DNA of 64,000 nt, taken from Fusarium oxysporum f. sp. lycopersici 4287 (lineage: Eukaryota > Ascomycota > Sordariomycetes > Hypocreales > Nectriaceae). Each line of letters begins with the position of its first letter. The stretch's first letter is position 1. The stretch covers positions 992,001-1,056,000 of the forward strand of contig NC_030990.1 in NCBI RefSeq assembly GCF_000149955.1, given 5' to 3'. The position numbers and the translations under genes are program-made. The notes beneath the pieces were generated by a model. The model had not been told where the DNA came from. It was given only the letters and a program-made list of their open reading frames with translations, and ran no database searches. Of the stretch, positions 33,701-45,560 are shown piece by piece.

Positions 33701-34330
33701 ATGGCCCTCCGTTTTCTCCCTCCCAGAGCCGTTGTCGCCCGCTCATCGGCTTCTATATCGAGCATCACCAACCTCACTCGTGCCTCAACACCCCTGCACC
33801 GCTCATTCATCACCCTCCCATCCTCCGAACCTCAAAGATTAGCCGCCAACCGCACTCTGCCATACCCCCATGAACCTCTTTACGATCTCATAGCCGACGT
33901 GGATTCTTACTCATCGTTCGTCCCTTATTGCTCTCGTTCTCGAGTAACTCGCTGGTCCGATCCCGACCCCGATACCGGGCGACGCTACCCCACACTCGCT
34001 GATCTACATGTCGGATGGGGAGGCTTCGACGAGGTCTTTACAAGTAGATTGCGCTGTGTTCCTGGCCAATCTGTCGAAGCCATCAGTGGGGAGACTGCTC
34101 CTGGGGGTACAGGGCCTGACGCATCGGCTGTCTTCCGGAGCCTTGTGACACGCTGGTCGGTGAGACCAATTTCTGGTCCACCTTCACCGCGCACTGAGGT
34201 CTATCTATCTATCGACTTTCAGTTTACAAACCCACTCTATGGTGCTGTAAGTGCTGCTGTGTCAGATAAGGTCGCCAGCATGATGATAGAAGCCTTTGAG
34301 AAGAAGGCCTTTGAGAAGCTAGGACCTTAA
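33701..34330 (+). CDS. coq10: Coenzyme Q-binding protein Coq10, mitochondrial
   Basis: A single exon of 209 aa. The first ~45 residues are Arg/Ser-rich without acidic residues (ALRFLPPRAVVARSSASI), a mitochondrial presequence. A START/polyketide-cyclase-like domain follows, with the Coq10 hallmarks LYDLIADVDSYSSFVPYCS, ADLHVGWGGFDEVFTSR and FQFTNPLYGAVSAAVSDKVA, ending FEKKAFEKLG. The protein binds ubiquinone and supports its synthesis and delivery to the respiratory chain at the inner membrane. A Gly/Pro-rich insert (SGETAPGGTGPDASA) appears typical of filamentous-fungal versions. Length matches the family. Confidence 0.93.
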   Translation: MALRFLPPRAVVARSSASISSITNLTRASTPLHRSFITLPSSEPQRLAANRTLPYPHEPLYDLIADVDSYSSFVPYCSRSRVTRWSDPDPDTGRRYPTLADLHVGWGGFDEVFTSRLRCVPGQSVEAISGETAPGGTGPDASAVFRSLVTRWSVRPISGPPSPRTEVYLSIDFQFTNPLYGAVSAAVSDKVASMMIEAFEKKAFEKLGP

Positions 34331-35094
34331 CGGAAACTCTAATATTGCATACATTAAGTATTATTTGGGTACCTCCCCCTTTTCCAATCCAATTCACATA
34401 CCTTGATGGAGTCTTGAAGTAGTCTAGATTACTTGCATAGAGTCAGGTGGGCATACCACTATTCACTTAAACGCATGACACAATAGAAGGGACCAAACCC
34501 AACTCACTCACGTTGATCAAAAATAAGCTTAACTTTACACAAATCATTCTTCTTCCTACTCCATTCATTCTACATGACGCGTGTCTAGGACGGCCGTGTC
34601 TATCAAACGTGCTCGTCCGCCGTATCCAGATCAGAACCAAAATCAAACCAAACGGACAGATAAAAAAAGAAAGAAAAAAAAAAAAAAATAGAGCGTCATC
34701 TTTGCGCCAATACCTGGACTTGGTCATCTTCTGGCACAAACAGAACCAAGATGATCGATACAAGTCTTCAACATTGGATCGTGTTCCCATTCCCTCCGTA
34801 TCGTCGTTTCAACCATATCATCATACTCCGATCCACATGCATATAGGACAATTCGTGACGCCTCTGCGATATGAATACGCTAACCATGAGTTGGGAAAGG
34901 ATCAAAATTCCACTGTCTCGTTTTTCCATCTTAGACAATAGTAGAAAACCCCAAAAGAAACTGCCAAGGAGATGTTTTCGAAATCAGGCCGGCAGCCGAT
35001 GCCGGCGAGGTATCTGCAAATAAACAAGTAAAACCGTAAAATCAAATCAAGCTCAAACGATCATTTTCTCATGCTGACATGTCAGTATGGCACC
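34331..35094. other. Convergent spacer
   Basis: 764 bp between coq10 and the coiled-coil gene, with a long A-rich tract on the + strand at about 34664-34689. No gene is supported. Confidence 0.5.
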
Positions 35095-37950
35095 TCATTT
35101 CTTGCTAGGCCTGGACGATCGTTAGCTTGTTGTCTCAGTAGTTAGGAGGACTCGAGAGCTCACTTCTTCTTTTGAGGTTTGCCAAACAAAAAGCCTGCCA
35201 TTCCTGAGTGATCCTTGGATGCCTTCTTGTGCTTGCTGGACTTGCCAGGGGCAGGGCCGACGGTGACAACGTTGGGCGGCATTGGCATATCAGGTCGAAC
35301 ACCTCCTCCGACAGGCCATCCCGCGGGCGGTCGAATTCCTCCAGGGGCCATACCGCCAGGAGGATGCATAGGAGGTCGCATACCTGGGCCCATGGGACGG
35401 GGTGGAACAGGAATAGGACCACCGTGCTTGTGTCCATGCATGCCCGGCGCGCCAGGCATCTTGGGGTGTCCCAGTGGAGGCATCTTGTCCATTGGCCACA
35501 TCGTCATGGTGATAGCCCAATCAGGCTGAACCACCTTCTCCCAAACGGATGGCAGGATGATCTCGCCGTCGGGGCCGATAAGATCATAGTGACCTTCCAT
35601 TACATGAGGACCCAAAACATCAACTTGCATGAAAGCTTGCTTGATGAGATCCTCCATTCCCTGCAATATCGTTAGCCATTGCTCGTCGCCCGTCATGAAC
35701 TGAAGTACATACTTGCCAAGTGGCACACAAGTGGAAAGGGAAGCTGAACTTTCGACCAACCGCATCCTTGAATCGGATTGGGGCCTGCTCAGCCTTCTTC
35801 TTAGACTCTTCGAGCTTGACCTTTGTCTCCTCTTCAATTTTCGCCTTCAGTTCTGCGGCGGCTTTCTTAGCGGCTTCATCAGCTGCGGCTGCTTCTGCTG
35901 CCTTCTTTTTTTCCTCCTCGATTTTCTTAAGAGTCTCAGCCTCTGCCTTCGCGCGAGTTTCCTCTTCGAGCTTCTTGAGCTTTTCGGCTTCCTCGGCCGC
36001 TTTCTTTGCGGCAGCTTCCTTAGCCTCTTGCTCAAGTCTCATGAGGCGCTCGGCTTCCTCCTGGGCCTTCTTCGCGGCTGCGGCCTTTGCATCAGCCTCC
36101 TCTTGTAGTGCTTTCTCAAACCGAACTCGAGCAAGCTCTTCAGCACGCTTTCGCTCTTCCTCCTCTTTCTGCCTCTTCTCCTCAGCAGCCCTTAGTTCAG
36201 CCTCAAATTTCAGTCGAGCTTCTCTTTCGGCCCTGACCCTCTCTTCAGCTTCTCTCTTACCACGCTCCTCCGCTGCCCTCAATTCAGCCTCGAGCTTCAG
36301 ACGAGCCTCTTCTTCGGCCTTGGCCTTGGCTTCGGCCTCTGCTTTGCGCTGTTCGGCGGCTGCCTTCATCTCTGCCTCATACTTTTCTCGGGCCTCCCTT
36401 TCTGCTTGTGCGCGCGCTGCAGCCTCAGCCTTCCGTTGTTCTTCAGCTGCCTTCGCTGCAGCCTCGAACTTCTTTCTGGCTTCTTCTTCAGCTTGGATGC
36501 GAGCCTCTGCCTCGGCCTTTCTTCGGTCCTCAGCGGCCTTCATCTCTGCTTCAAATCTGAGCCGAGCCTTCTCCTCGGCTTCTGCCATAGCGCGAGCGTG
36601 CTCCTGAGCGCGTTTCTCTTCAGCCTTTCGTTCGGCTTCCATTCTCTCTCGGGCAGCTTTTTCTGCCTCAAGCCTGGCCCTTTCGATCTCTTTCTTGGCT
36701 TCCTCTTGTGCCAGTCTCATGTCCTCCATTCTTCGAGTGAAGGCTTCCTCGGCTTCTTTTCGGATTTGTGCCTCAGCTTCTTTTTGCTTTTCGGCAGCCT
36801 TGACCTTCTCCTCCATAGCTTTAAACGCAGCAATCTCAGCTTCCAATCGAATCTTCTCCGGATCTTCTTTGGGGGGAGCGGGTGTGGCTGGCTTGGCAGG
36901 AGCCTCAGTAGGCGGAGGAGGTGGTGGTGTAGTGAGTTGCCCAGGTGGTATTCCAGCCATGTGGGGTGGCCCGTAGAGAGGATGAGGCTGTACAGCGCCA
37001 TAGTAACCACTCGGAGGTTGTTGATAAGGCATCAGATCATACATGCCTCTTCCTTCGCCTCCATAGCCAGCACCGTAAGGGCTGGCAGGTTCGCCATAGC
37101 CGAAAGGCACCATCTGGCTGTTAGCAGGGTATCCCATATAGGGTCCCATTTGGTTTTGATATCCTGGCTGCTGGCCTCTGCCGTACATTTGACCGGGGCC
37201 AGGGCGCCCGCCGGGCTGGGGGTGCCCATAAGCGCCACGGCCATAGGCGCCATACCCACGAGGATCTTCCAGATTGGCGGTGGGTGGCGCTGCACGATCG
37301 CGCCGCGGTCTACGGTAAGACTGTCTAGGCTCCTCTTCAGGTTGGTAAAGATCCTGGGGAGGACCTTGTTGACGGGATTGCAATTGATGAGGTGGCGGTT
37401 GGCGAGGAGGTAATTGCTGGTGATGAGCAAGCTGCTGGTGGTGTGGTGGTGGATATTGAGGTTGAGGCGGAAGCTGGTGAAGAGGGAGCTGATGCTGACG
37501 CTGAGAGAGGTGATGACGATAATGTTGATCGTGGTCGCTAGTTGAGGCAGAGTCAGACGGGCCAAGACCGTCGTCTTCGTCGTCGTATTCGTCGTCGTAA
37601 AGGTCCTCTTCAGAGTCGGTGTAGTCCTGGCTGGTCTCCTGCGAAGAATCGTCGCTGTAAGATGCTGTCCCAGAGGCGGACGTCTCAGTAGGACGAGTGC
37701 CGGAGGTAGGGGCTCTGGAAGAAGGGCGTTGTTTGAGCCTGGTAAGATGAGAGTGTGAGCTGTATGATCAAGAGCGTAATGCGCAATAGATGAAGCGCAA
37801 GTGTAGGAGAGACAAGTAAACAAAGCTAGAGGGGGCGCAGTTGAGACAACTAGTACGGTGGATATGAGAGAGACAAGAAGGGGAGGGAGGGGAGGAACGC
37901 AAGCGCTGAAAGATATGGGTAGGATGGTAATGGAGGGAGGGGACTCACAT
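35095..37950 (-). CDS. Coiled-coil protein with tandem 29-residue repeats and C-terminal ubiquitin-like domain
   Basis: The model is complement(35095-35110, 35164-35660, 35713-37738, 37949-37950), 846 aa. The proposed start codon is split AT/G by a 210-bp intron with a perfect GTGAGT donor; this start is likely but unproven. The N-terminus is acidic and Ser-rich, then His/Gln/Pro-rich, then Gly/Tyr/Pro-rich (GYGAYGRGAYGHPQPGGRPG). From about residue 240 to 580 it is an Ala/Glu/Lys/Arg helix with at least six near-identical 29-residue units. Next comes a compact domain (RKFSFPFHLCATWQ-GMEDLIKQAF, HYDLIGPDGEIILPSVWEKV, WPM), which resembles the ubiquitin-like (ULD) domain widespread in filamentous fungi. 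A Pro/Gly/Met-rich tail ends KKKPSKK after a 53-bp intron; without that splice it stops at once after KKK. Function is unknown. A scaffold role is a guess. Confidence 0.82.
36050..36575 (-). repeat. Tandem 87-bp coding repeats (29-residue units)
   Basis: Within the coiled-coil gene about six consecutive units follow the pattern AR-x-K/R-F-E-A-x-x-KAAEE-x-RKAEAEAR-x-QAE-E/R-E. Examples begin ARKKFEAAAKAAEEQRK, AREKYEAEMKAAAEQRK and ARLKFEAELRAAEEKRQ. Each unit is 29 residues, one more than four heptads. Confidence 0.8.
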
Positions 37951-40900
37951 AGCAAATACTTGGTGGGATGCCCTCTACCCACGACAATCCACAGGAGAAA
38001 GCCGGAGTAAAGGCGCTGAATGTAGGTTGGAAAGGAAGAAGATAGGCAACAAGCACAAGTAATGCTCAGCTGACAGGGTAGAAACAATGCCTAGCAACCC
38101 CCAAAGTAACAGAGCCAACGATGGGGGAAACGGAGGACGAGGTCGTAGCCGCAGTAGAAGAAAAAAAACACAACGGCAAGTGTTTTGGTACGAGGGTCGT
38201 GGCGAGGAAGAATTGGACTTGCGCGACAGGCGTAGAGTGAGGGGTCGTAAAATTAAGTGAGTACGCCACCAAAAGATGACGAGGGCGTGACAGCGGAAGG
38301 GAAAGGTCGGCTGGTCACGAAAGCAGTGAGACGGGGGAAATGCCTGCTTGTGAAGCTGGCGCGGAGTCGCAGAACAAGAAATGAACGATGGTGCCTTGTG
38401 GTTGCTGACCGAGGAGGGTACCAAAGTTGTATCTAGCAGAGTGCTTGCTTGCTGTACGGCGCACGTTAAGATCAGGCGCAAAAGAGTGTGGGCGGGGTGG
38501 ATTCAGGCGGCGGTTGCGAGGATGGAAAAGCGGCAGAAATCGATCGGCGGTGAGGGGTTCCAGATCGTTTACTGATGGGCCACTGGTCGAATTCTGACCA
38601 ATACAGTTGGGAGCGGCGTTAATAATGTCTGCAGAGGTCGAATTGATGTTTTGCCTGCAGAGAATTAGCTCTCTTGTTAACCAAAAGACAAATTGACAAA
38701 CAACCGCTCCAGAGTGAATCAAAGGAAACGACGAACGACCGTTGTATCGCAACGGCGAAAGCTTGTCGAACCAGAGCTGTGGGTGTGCGTGTAAGTAAAG
38801 TATACTTTAAAATTCGGGTGTGTCCGTACGGTCTAAATTTTTTGAAAACGGACAAACTTGATGGTCACAGGATGCCAGTCCGAGCTTCGTGTGTTAGAGG
38901 AAATCAATGATTTCAACTAAGAAGACGACAATCAGTTAGTAAAGTTAGACATAAGGTAAAAAAAAAAATCATCTAGATAAAATCTTGAAGAGTGAATATC
39001 CCAGTTGGTCAGGATCTTTATCCCTTGCATGAGGACTGAGCAACATAGTGGCGCGGAAAAATTTCCTGCGAACCCAGTCCCTCGACTCGAAACGGTGATA
39101 TGAACAGGACAATAGGTTGGATATTGCCTTGAGCCTAGGAGAGTAGCGTCGATTGAGCACCAGCACAACGCTCGATCACCAAAGTTTCCTGCATCGTGAA
39201 GCCATTCCAAGTGCTCACTGGGAAGACTTGCTGGGCACCAAAACATCGTTCTTGTCAGCCGCCCTGAACTGGGGCACCCTGGTTTGTCGCCCTGTCGATG
39301 GAGTCGGTGGGGACCCTGTTAAAGTATTCATGCTGCTAGCGCTCGTTGGGCTGGAGTTGGCGGGATGTTTAGGCGGTCCATCGATCTGAGTGGCCGTGCT
39401 GGAAGCCGCTGGAGTACTTGGCTCCCAAACTCCCGGTTTATCCCAGGCGTCCGCTGCCATTTCCAGTCTGTCAAATGGCTCTCCCCTGTGCGCATCTACG
39501 TTTTGGGTCTTCGTAGGCTAGTGGTAGGGTGTCAAGGTCTGTGAAAGCAGTTGCCCAACCCTGTGTGGGGGCCGTAAAGAGCGAGCCTCAAAGCCTAATG
39601 GTCCTGTTGGTCATGGAAAGGACCTAGAGCTGTGGCAGGGAAGGGAGAGTGGCAGTGGTGATGTTACAGTAACGACAAAGTATTGTAGCATCGCCGTAGG
39701 ATGAGCAGACCGCAACGAGGTACGAGAAAGAGTGCCTGAGCAAGGTAGTCCAGATGGAGGTACTGCGGACTATGTGCGGCGGTGTTTCTTTGGTTCGCAG
39801 AGTGGGCATGGCCATGAACGAATGAGTGAATGTCATGCAGTCATTGACCTGCTTCCCGTTGATGCTAGCTAAAAGCTACCGCCGGGGCATATTCGCTTGC
39901 TCAGCTGTTTTGACATGACCAGTGATGATCACATGGACCATCTTTTCTGGAGTTGAGCCCACCCCCAGAGATACATCCGAGACAAGAAAGGTGTCCATGC
40001 GGAGAAGAGAGAAAGAGAAGGAAGATGATGCTAGAGAGGGAATGGTAGACATTATTGGAGTCAATACATACCTTGCGACGGTATAGTTTGATGTCTGTTT
40101 GAAGATCTTGACGAGACAAATTTGATAGCAACGGCAAGACAAGTCTAAACCAAAATTCTATCAACGAAAGCGTTGTTGTTTGATGGATTGTTTTTGTGAA
40201 TCGGTAGTGGACGGTAGCCAGCTTGTTTAGCGGGGACTTTGACGATGGAGGGGGTGGTGGGGTGAGATTAATGTATTTGTAGTAGCCCGAAGTGTGCAAG
40301 TGGAAGTGTAAGTGCAAGTCAAACAGTGACTTTCTGTTTAGAGCGTGAAGGAATCAAGATTCAGTTTCATTCGGTTAGATAGGGCATGGATGGACCCATG
40401 GGATGGATGGAATGAAAGACTTCTTTCAGTAAAAGAGATTTCGAGTTGTACGCACAACAAATAAGAAGAGAGAGAAAAAAAACAAGGAAAATGACAGCAA
40501 AAAAAGAAAAAAAGGAGGCCTAGGGCCAGACTCTCTCTGACTCTGACTCTGACTCTTTCTCTTCAGCTGGGCTGAAAAAGGATCCAGGGATACCATGGCG
40601 GTGCTGCAGCCCAACGTTACGCAGTCTCCAGTCAAAGATTGGATGCACAAATTTTTTAGTTGCTGGGGAGGCAGACACAGAATTCCAGTGAATCGCTGCT
40701 TGAATCGCTGACCGCCAAAAATGATATCGATGTCTCTTTTTTAGCGCCGAGGTCAACCGTTTGTTGTCGAACTCAACACTACTAACTTCAAAAGTGGATA
40801 TCATCTGTGTTGTAGACGGGATATATCGCGTTTCAACCTGGAGATATACTGGAGTTTCTGATATCATCATGAAACAGGTAATTGAGCACATCTCAAACAG

Positions 40901-42570
40901 AGAGTTCCTGTCCGACAAAGGCTGCGCAACGTCATTGTCCAATGATATATCATATTCGACCGTTTGCGAAACGTGAAATCGGAACGGACCGAGGCGCAGT
41001 GTCGCTATCCGAACTAAAAATCACTGTATAATTGAAGTGGTGAAGCTCGCAATTGATTATTCGGTATCAGATAAAATTATAGGAGAAAAGAAGTAGAAAG
41101 AAACCTCAGGCATTGGCAAACTACGAGGCCCTTATATCCCTAATTCACTGTCATTTTTGAGTTCTGTTTTCCCCTTCTTCTTTCAGTCAACGAGAACAAA
41201 GCAAACCTATCGCCTCGCAATGATCCTCTTCAACCCGCTACCCCCCATTCCGCGACTGGCTAAAAAGCACGATTTGCGCCCCATTTCCAGCGTTGAGGCC
41301 CGAAAGTAGGAACCCAAGGCCAGCTCATCCATCGCGAGACACCCACAACAACTCCGTGAACTGCAACAATAAACAGGGTTTCCATCATGGTTGTGATCAA
41401 AACTGCTGAGATTTGCATCCAGCTCAAAAGTCTTCAACGGTTGTGTAGAGATGTTGAATTGAACTTACTCATCTGCCTCTCATATTCACACATACTCATC
41501 TCAACTTGATACCACCTAGCCAGGAATAGCAGACACCAAACATTAGCATTTCCACCTTCCCGCAGAGCCTCAGCCATCTAGGCGTAGCCAAGTGGACAGT
41601 GGCGAAGAAATTACAACCCATTTTCACCACGAATTGGCTTCCATCTGACACCTTTCAGCAGTCCATCCCCTGTCACTATGAACCCAGCGATGGAAACAGC
41701 CGGGTGAAGAATGTCGCTGAATAAGCCCATCAAGGAGGTATCAGCGGTTTAACTCAATACAAATCCCATATTACAAAGAATGGGTTGAGAACATGTCACC
41801 ACGAGACCCAGACCCTGGGTGTAAGTTGAGTTAGTGATCAACCATCGTCCCGCTGGTGCCATGGCGGTTCGCTTACAAGTGATCCATAATCAGGGCCATC
41901 ATTGGCAATCCATGGGGAATAAACATGATGTTCCGCATTCAACGTGGAGAAAGTCAATCTCTCTTAGTTTCGAGTTTCAATGCCCATGGTGTCCTGATCA
42001 CTGTGAGACCCAAAACATCGTGTGTTCTAACCCTTAGACCAATCTTGGTGGTACTCAAAGATGCTTCCTATAGTATTACAGAAGGGAACCGAAACTGATC
42101 CCTCTGTTGCTTGTTGTAAATTTCTGCCTAAGCCAGCAGTTGGTATTGGGTAGCTCCAATTCTGTAAATTCAACACATCGCCCCGGTCAAACTTGATTAT
42201 CACCCACCTCAGAGTCAGGTATACCCCACCGACCTGTCCCTGTATGGCGCCACGTGCAGATGCCCAGCAATGCCGAGTTGGGCATTGTTGCCTCCACTTC
42301 TAAGTTATCTGTCAAAGCCTCAGAGGACCGCTTTTGTCTGTCTTATGCTCTGCCTCTCCCATTCCACATTTTCTGGCCCAAGACCTGTCGGCCGTTGCAA
42401 GTGAACTAGTCAGGCACATTCACGCACCGGACTCCACGGGAAGAACTTCCTGTCAAAAATATGGTACGTGTCTCGACCACGCCTGTACTCGCTGTTCTGA
42501 GTCACAGCATCGCAATTGCAGCAAGTCTGCCCTGTCATTGGGCGAGACTCTTATGTGCTGTATGCGTCGC
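37951..42570. other. Gene-poor region of about 4.6 kb
   Basis: No well-supported gene occupies this region apart from a weak small ORF at 39215-39460. The first ~800 bp may be the 5' leader and promoter of the coiled-coil gene. Other open frames lack ATG starts, splice continuity and family resemblance. A short CTCTGACTCTGACT-type repeat lies near 40530-40560. Long regulatory sequence or a non-coding transcript cannot be excluded. Confidence 0.4.
39215..39460 (-). CDS. Possible small Pro/Ser/Thr-rich protein, 81 aa
   Basis: The ORF begins at ATG in a favourable context (GGAAATGGC) with MAADAWDKPGVWEPSTPA and ends PSKSSQ before TGA. Composition (Pro, Ser, Thr, Asp) is protein-like rather than a mirror of another gene. 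A GTGAGC donor overlaps the stop codon; splicing to the next AG would add only three residues (KLW). No domain, signal peptide or family is recognised, and it may be non-coding. Confidence 0.3.
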   Translation of the reverse strand: MAADAWDKPGVWEPSTPAASSTATQIDGPPKHPANSSPTSASSMNTLTGSPPTPSTGRQTRVPQFRAADKNDVLVPSKSSQ

Positions 42571-43650
42571 TCACCGGACGACCTCTGCCGATGACTTGTC
42601 AAGAAGCTCGCGAGCCGCAGCAATCTCGTCTGCATTGTATCCTTGCCACAGGGGTTCCCGAGCCCCATATCGACGAACGATCTCCGCTAGCTTCGCTGTG
42701 GCTGCCTGGTTCAATTTTGTAAGAGTCTGCTGGTCTGGCAGAGAGAACTCATCACTCTCTGATTGCTTCTTGAGCTTGGCATATTCAGCCAGAATCTTAT
42801 CAGTGACCTTCTTCAGGCCATAATAGCCCCGGAGATAGTCTTCGCAAAGCTCAATGCTTCGGCAAAATCGCTTTACCGAGCTCGCCAGGTACTTCTGAGG
42901 AGATCCATCACTTGTTTCGTTGGCTGCCATCAACGTCACCTCGCCTAGCCTTGCGTGCAACTATTCAGCAGTGTCAGATAGGGTCGTTCCTAAGAACCGA
43001 AAAGTAACGTACGTTCCACGCATTTGGTGCTAGCACAAGAACCTCTTCCATAGCGTAGATAGCTTGGGAGTACAGGCCTTGAGAAAGGTAGAGGTCCGAT
43101 AGCTCAGACCAGGCCTCGGCATCTGTAGGGTTGAACTCGAGCAACCATACTAGAGCCGCGATTGCCTCCGTTGTCTTTCCCATGGATCGCAAAAGAGCTA
43201 CTCGTCGCTTCGCGATATACTAATGTTTGTCAGTACGGCGTGTTGATGGCCACAAGACGTCGTCATGCTCACAATGTTTGTTCCATCCTGCTGCAGAAGA
43301 TCCTCGTATTCCTTCAGCACTTCCTGAAGCTCGCTGTTGTTTGTCGCCTCCGCCTCCTTGATCAATCCCTTGAGTGCCATAACGCGTTCGTTCTCATCGC
43401 CGAAACGCAATAACAACCTTTCCAAGCACAGATGCGCTGAATCGTCGTCGCCTGTTCGAAGACATGTGATGATGAGGTTTTCGTAGATCGTCCATAGCTC
43501 AGGTGTTTCGGCTGCCGAAAAGAGTGATACAAGAGGAGAAGCCGAGAAGGCCTTGGGGTTGCGCTTCAAGATGATGGGAGCTTGTTGCGCAAGGTGGAGA
43601 GCTTCAGCAGGTGATAACTGGCCTTGTGGCCTGGTGAGAGAGGGGACCAT
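42571..43650 (-). CDS. emc2: ER membrane protein complex subunit 2 (TPR protein)
   Basis: The model is complement(42571-42960, 43013-43219, 43273-43650), 324 aa. Introns are 53 and 52 bp. The protein is soluble and helical with TPR units; the clearest are KGLIKEAEATNNSELQEVL, AWSELSDLYLSQGLYSQAIY and the CEDYLRGYYGLKKVTDKIL segment. EMC2 lies on the cytosolic face of the EMC insertase, which places tail-anchored and multi-pass membrane proteins in the ER, and it contacts the substrate vestibule with EMC8/9. Length and the GAREPLWQGYNADE end fit the family. It shares a 438-bp promoter region with the tRNA methyltransferase. Confidence 0.92.
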
Positions 43651-44088
43651 ATTGCTACAATGAGTTTGTGACGGTCGCTTCGGTGTAAGTATCGAATGTT
43701 CGGCAGAATAAAAGGTCTTATAGTGACAGATTCGGCGGGAGGGAAGGATGGCGTATATCGTCTACCTCACAATGGTATAGGTCAATTGAACAAAGGAGGA
43801 TTGATGCTACGTGCACCATCGACCACAATTCGCATATGACTGGCTGCTTGTCAGAAGCTCCTGGACTGCGGGTTATCTAATAGTCCGGTAGAAATCGCTA
43901 AGTCTTCTAATTGGATAAACTCCGCCCCACACTCAAATATTCCAAGACAAAATCCATCTCTCCACAGAAATTTTTCTTGAACCTCGAGCATCCTTCTTCC
44001 TCACTTCCGCAGTGTCAACTACTTGTGCCGTAAAAAGCACACTGCTTGCGCCTGCGAGTGCATGCTTCAAGGACATCACGAGTCCAAG
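43651..44088. promoter_or_regulatory. Divergent promoter emc2 / trm140
   Basis: 438 bp between head-to-head genes. No TATA box, repeat or RNA gene is recognised. Confidence 0.45.
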
Positions 44089-45478
44089 ATGGCGTCTTCA
44101 GCGCCAAGTGGCGAGGCCGTCGCGAGCCCGACACTCGAGTCGATTCCTGTCCAGGACATGGCCGCGTTGGACGTCAAGGATCCGGTCACCGAGGCCGTCA
44201 CCGAAGCTGCCGTACCCGAGACTGAGGCTGCTGAGGTGCCGCCTCATCGATCGCATGACCCTACCAACAACTTGAAGCGGAGTGATCCCTTCCAGTTTGG
44301 TAGCCGGTATTTGAATGAAGGAGATGATGTCTTCGAGTTCAATGCCTGGGACCACGTTGAGACTGACGATGCATACAAGGAGTATGCTGAGGAGCAGTAC
44401 GCGAAGCAGCGTCAACATCCTGTCTCGGACTTTGAAAAGAGTAAGTCAACCACCCAAAATTTCACACAGCGTGCTTTTTTCTCCTGGTGTCCTGATGATA
44501 CACAACCAATGCATAGTTCATCTGAATCTACTGAAGACAAACTATACCTTCTTATTCTTTCGCTCCCATCTGATTTACATCATATCCTCACATTTCTTCT
44601 CGCAATCATAAACATTGTAGAGTTGCTAACATGACAACTCAGGAAAATTCAGTCAGGACCCTGCTAGATGGTGGAATTTGTTCTACAAGAACAATGCCGC
44701 CAACTTTTTCAAGAATCGCAAATGGCTCCAACAGGAATTCCCTGTTCTGGCCGAGGTAACCAAGGAAGATGCCGGTCCCAAGGTCATCTTGGAGATTGGT
44801 GCTGGAGCCGGTAATACGGCCTTCCCTGTCTTGGCCGAGAATAAGAACCCGCAACTGAAGATCCATGCCTGCGACTACTCAAAGACAGCCGTAGAGGTCA
44901 TTCGCAAGAATGAAGCGTACAACCCTGAGTTTATCCAGGCTGACGTATGGGACGTCACCAGTGATGACTTGCCGCCTGGACTCGAGGAAGGCTCCGTAGA
45001 TGTCGCCGTGTTGATTTTCATCTTCTCTGCCTTGTCGCCTGATCAATGGGCCAAGGCTGTTCACAACGTCCACCGAGTACTCAAGCCGGGAGGCCTGGTC
45101 TGCTTCCGAGACTATGGAAGAGGAGATCTGGCCCAGGTCCGGTTCCGCAAGGGTCGATACCTGGACGAAAACTTTTACATCCGAGGCGACGGCACACGTG
45201 TTTATTTCTTTGACAGGGATCAGCTCGCCGATATCTGGACTGGCAAGGTGGCCGACGAGGATGTTAGGGCTACCCTAGAACCTGCCACTGCCGACTCGAC
45301 AGCTGAGGCCGAGAATGGTACAGACGCTGCTCAAAACTCAGACATAGAGGAGATCAAGACAAAGATACCCCTGTTCGAGGTGGAGAAGCTTGGTGTTGAT
45401 CGACGATTGCTCGTTAACAGAGCCTCAAAACTCAAGATGTATAGATGCTGGCTACAAGGTCGCTTTAGAAAGAAATAG
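44089..45478 (+). CDS. trm140: tRNA 3-methylcytidine methyltransferase (Trm140/METTL2 family)
   Basis: The model joins 44089-44440 and 44643-45478, 395 aa. The start at 44089 (CAAGATGGCG) has a good context; an in-frame ATG at 44062 would add nine residues. The N-terminal ~60 residues are acidic and disordered. The family-specific GSRYLNEGDDVFEFNAWDHVE and DPARWWNLFYKNNAANFFKNR precede the SAM-binding motif ILEIGAGAGNTAFPVL. Then come DVAVLIFIFSALSPDQW, LKPGGLVCFRDYGRGDLAQ and VYFFDRD, ending with YRCWLQGRFRKK. It methylates C32 of tRNA-Thr/Ser. The yeast protein carries an extra N-terminal actin-binding region that is absent here. The single 202-bp intron is long for this window. Confidence 0.93.
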
Positions 45479-45560
45479 ACTATAACATCTCAAGATGAAC
45501 ACATGATCCTTCCCTTATATGTGTGATGGGATGAGGCTCCTACACTATAATCCTGGTACT

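Noticed and set aside
35720..37413. Two long + strand open frames (295 and 335 codons) opposite the coiled-coil gene
   Set aside because: They are Ser/Ala/Phe/Leu-rich mirror frames of the Glu/Lys/Ala repeats on the other strand, with no independent start, intron or domain.
37032..38087. 351-codon minus-strand open frame overlapping the start of the coiled-coil gene
   Set aside because: It lies in a different frame from the spliced gene and is Thr/Leu/Ser-rich with no recognisable sequence. The overlapping spliced model with GTGAGT donor explains the region better.
40520..40942. 140-codon minus-strand open frame
   Set aside because: It starts only at TTG, has no splice partner and shows no family pattern; it lies in the gene-poor interval.
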